A DNA stretch of 7,766 nucleotides, from contig DATGHS010000332.1 of the NCBI GenBank assembly GCA_035307785.1, positions 1 through 7,766 of the forward strand, written 5' to 3'. The notes beneath the pieces were generated by a model, which did no database searches, had not been told where the DNA came from, and was given only the letters and a program-made list of their open reading frames with translations. This document shows positions 5,358-7,766 of this stretch, one piece after another. Origin of the DNA: DATGHS01 sp035307785 (GTDB lineage Bacteria; Planctomycetota; Planctomycetia; Gemmatales; Gemmataceae). The first letter of the stretch is position 1. Every line of letters starts with the position of its first letter. The position numbers and the translations under genes were made by a program.

Positions 5358-7766
5358 CTATTTGCCACCCGCGCGTGCCAGGTCGTGCGCATTTTCTTCG
5401 AACGCGGCCATGATGGCCTGCTCTTCCGGCAGCCCCTGGGCCTTGAAGCGCTTCTGCGTTTGCAGCACGCGGCGATAATCGTTTGGGTAAACCTTGACGA
5501 ATTTGCTTTGGTGCTGGTCCCAATTGTCGAGAAAGCGCCGCGGCCGGTCGCTGCCGGTATATTTCCAGAACTTCTCCAGGAGCGCCTTCACCTCGTCGAT
5601 GTCTTCCTCTTCTTCCAGCGGGAACAGCTTCACCATCTCCGGGTTGCAACGCACCGGAAAGGTGCCGTCTTCGTCGTAGACGTAGGCGATGCCGCCCGAC
5701 ATTCCGGCGGCGAAGTTCTTGCCGGTGGGGCCAAGCACTACCACGCGGCCGCCGGTCATGTATTCGCAGCCGTGGTCGCCGACGGCAAGCACGACCGCAT
5801 TCGCGCCACTGTTGCGGACGCAGAAGCGCTCGCCGGCCATGCCGCGGATGTAGGCCTCGCCGCTGGTGGCACCGTAAAAAGCGACGTTGCCGATGATCAC
5901 GTTGTCCATGGCCCGGAAGGTGGACCCTTCTGGCGGGAACGCGATGATCTTGCCGCCCGACAGGCCCTTGCCGACATAGTCGTTTGCATCGCCTTCCAGC
6001 GTGAGCGTGATGCCGCGCGGAATAAACGCGCCGAAGCTCTGCCCCGCCGAGCCCTTGAAGTGCAGGCGGATGGTGTCGTCGGGCAAACCCTTCGGCCCAA
6101 ACTTGCGGGTCACCTCGCAACCGAGCATGGTGCCTACCACGCGGTTGGTATTGCGAATGGGCAGCGTGGCCGAGACCGGCGTCGCATGCTCCAGGGCTTG
6201 TTTGCACATGGGAATAAGCGTGGTGCGGTCCAGGGCCTCGTCGAGCCCGTGATCCTGAGGCTCTTCACAGTGCCAGCCGACCTCCGGGCCGACCAGCGGC
6301 TGATAAAAGATCGGCGAGAAATCGAGGCCGCGCACCTTGTAATGGTCGATGGCCTTCGTCGTCTCCAGCCGCTCGCTGTGGCCGACCATATCTTCAAGCT
6401 TGCGATAGCCAAGCTGGGCCATCAACTCGCGCACTTCCTCGGCAATAAAGCGCATGAAGTTGACGACATGGTCCGGGTCGCCGGCGAATTTCTTGCGCAG
6501 CTGCGGATCCTGCGTGGCGACGCCGACCGGGCAAGTATTGAGGTGACAGACACGCATCATCACGCAGCCGAGCGCCACCAACGGCGCCGTGGCGAAGCCG
6601 AATTCTTCGGCGCCCAGGAGCGCGCCAATGATGACGTCGCGGCCGGTTTTGAGTTGGCCATCGACTTCGACCACGATGCGCGAGCGCAGGTCGTTGAGGA
6701 GCAGCGTCTGCTGCGTCTCCGCGAGACCAAGCTCCCACGGGGCGCCGGCATGCTTGATGCTGGTAAGCGGCGAGGCGCCGGTGCCGCCGTCATGGCCGCT
6801 GATCAGCACGACGTCGGCATGCGCCTTGGCCACGCCGGCCGAAATCGTGCCCACACCGACTTCCGCCACCAGCTTCACGCTGATTCGCGCCTGCGGGTTG
6901 CTATTCTTCAGATCGTGGATGAGTTCGGCCAGATCCTCAATGCTGTAAATGTCATGGTGCGGCGGCGGCGAAATCAGGCCGACTCCCGGCGTCGAATGGC
7001 GCACTTTGGCGATCCAGGGGTAGACCTTGCTGCCGGGCAATTGCCCGCCTTCACCCGGCTTGGCGCCCTGGGCCATCTTAATCTGCAGTTCCCTGGCGTT
7101 GACGAGATAGTTGCTCGTCACTCCAAAGCGGCCGGAGGCCACCTGCTTAATGGCGCTGTTCTTCGAGTCGCCGCGGTCGTTCGACCAGAGGTAGCGCTCC
7201 GGATCTTCGCCGCCCTCGCCGGTGTTGCTCTTGCCGCCGATGCGATTCATGGCGATGGCCAGCGTCTCGTGCGCTTCCTGGCTGATCGAGCCATACGACA
7301 TGGCTCCGGATTTGAAGCGCTTCATGATCGATTCGACCGATTCTACTTCCTCAACTGGGATCGGCTTCTCCGCGAATTTCAATTCAAACAGGCCGCGCAG
7401 CGTGCAGAGCCGTTTGGCCTGATTATTGACCAGAGTGCTGTATTCCTTGAAGACCTTGTAGTTGCCCGAGCGGCAAGCGTACTGAAGCTTGTGGATCGTC
7501 TCTGGGTTAAACAGATGGTACTCGCCTTCACGGCGGTACTGGTATTGGCCGCCGACATCGAGTGTGTGGCCATTGAGCGGCCGCTCGGGATACGCGCGGC
7601 GATGGCGAGCAACCGCCTCGGCGGCGATCACGTCCATGCCAACGCCGGAGACACGCGAGGCAGTCCAGGTGAAATACTTGTCGATTACGTCCTGATTCAA
7701 ACCGACCGCCTCGAAAATTTGCGCTCCGCAATAACTCTGGGCGGTCGAGATGCCCATCTTCGACAT
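5358..7766 (-). CDS. gltB: Glutamate synthase large (alpha) subunit, C-terminal part; 5' end beyond right edge
   Basis: The visible 802 residues are about the C-terminal half of a protein usually near 1,500 residues. The Met at the window edge is internal: M-S-K-M-G-I-S-T is a conserved stretch at the end of the central domain. Residues about 70-450 form the FMN-binding TIM-barrel synthase domain, where 2-oxoglutarate and ammonia become glutamate. It includes S-G-A-M-S-Y-G-S (153-160), K-P-G-E-G-G-Q-L-P-G (236-245), S-P-P-P-H-H-D-I-Y-S (266-275) and S-G-H-D-G-G-T-G (323-330). Cys401, Cys407 and Cys412 (C-x5-C-x4-C) are the 3Fe-4S ligands. Residues about 540-720 are the GXGXG beta-helix domain (for example G-L-S-G-G-K at 601-606). 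The N-terminal glutaminase (class II amidotransferase) domain with its catalytic Cys is outside the window. The TAG stop abuts gltD. I see no frameshift or missing key residue. Confidence 0.98.
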   Translation of the reverse strand: MSKMGISTAQSYCGAQIFEAVGLNQDVIDKYFTWTASRVSGVGMDVIAAEAVARHRRAYPERPLNGHTLDVGGQYQYRREGEYHLFNPETIHKLQYACRSGNYKVFKEYSTLVNNQAKRLCTLRGLFELKFAEKPIPVEEVESVESIMKRFKSGAMSYGSISQEAHETLAIAMNRIGGKSNTGEGGEDPERYLWSNDRGDSKNSAIKQVASGRFGVTSNYLVNARELQIKMAQGAKPGEGGQLPGSKVYPWIAKVRHSTPGVGLISPPPHHDIYSIEDLAELIHDLKNSNPQARISVKLVAEVGVGTISAGVAKAHADVVLISGHDGGTGASPLTSIKHAGAPWELGLAETQQTLLLNDLRSRIVVEVDGQLKTGRDVIIGALLGAEEFGFATAPLVALGCVMMRVCHLNTCPVGVATQDPQLRKKFAGDPDHVVNFMRFIAEEVRELMAQLGYRKLEDMVGHSERLETTKAIDHYKVRGLDFSPIFYQPLVGPEVGWHCEEPQDHGLDEALDRTTLIPMCKQALEHATPVSATLPIRNTNRVVGTMLGCEVTRKFGPKGLPDDTIRLHFKGSAGQSFGAFIPRGITLTLEGDANDYVGKGLSGGKIIAFPPEGSTFRAMDNVIIGNVAFYGATSGEAYIRGMAGERFCVRNSGANAVVLAVGDHGCEYMTGGRVVVLGPTGKNFAAGMSGGIAYVYDEDGTFPVRCNPEMVKLFPLEEEEDIDEVKALLEKFWKYTGSDRPRRFLDNWDQHQSKFVKVYPNDYRRVLQTQKRFKAQGLPEEQAIMAAFEENAHDLARAGGK

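Noticed and set aside
5308..6207. Minus-strand open frame of 299 codons in a second frame of gltB
   Set aside because: The gltB frame here is unmistakable (GXGXG domain and C-terminus); the other frame is Arg/His/Gly-rich and without a recognisable motif.
7764..7766. ATG at the right edge as the start of gltB
   Set aside because: The sequence after it is a conserved internal stretch of the large subunit, and the glutaminase and central domains would be missing; the gene is cut by the window.

Overview
This window reads as ordinary bacterial chromosome with every recognisable gene on the minus strand. From right to left it holds the 3' part of gltB, a complete gltD, a gene-free gap of about 740 bp with unusual repeats and operator-like DNA, and then a two-gene operon for exported proteins whose second gene runs off the left edge. 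The DNA is GC-rich in the genes. Exported proteins combining carboxypeptidase-regulatory-like beta domains with a helical-repeat region, and a neighbour with D-x-N-x-D-G loops, suggest Planctomycetota (possibly Pirellulales), with Acidobacteriota as the main alternative. This placement comes from general resemblance, not from a search.

Right half (3846-7766): gltB and gltD encode the large and small subunits of NADPH-dependent glutamate synthase (GOGAT). They are packed with no spacer and the downstream ribosome binding site overlaps the gltB stop region, so coupled translation is likely. The large subunit uses glutamine-derived ammonia and 2-oxoglutarate to make glutamate on FMN and a 3Fe-4S cluster. 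The small subunit feeds electrons from NADPH through FAD and Fe-S clusters. The glutaminase domain of GltB and the operon promoter lie beyond the right edge.

Middle (3105-3845): no convincing gene. It holds a promoter for the left operon, a GC-rich run of short hairpins (3194-3293), a perfect-to-near-perfect 12-bp tandem array (3586-3645), and a cluster of four TGATAC motifs around a 17-bp perfect palindrome (3762-3778). A plus-strand extended -10 promoter candidate is built into the palindrome and would transcribe antisense into the end of gltD. This is the least ordinary part of the window.

Left (1-3071): a 788-residue exported protein with three beta-sandwich repeats followed by a long helical region, then, 21 bp later, a second exported protein with two calcium-loop-like motifs. 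The second gene stays open to the window edge. Both have strong Shine-Dalgarno sequences and clear signal peptides. They are probably co-expressed at the cell surface or in the periplasm, but their function is unknown. No tRNA, rRNA, CRISPR array, transposase or complete mobile element was seen.
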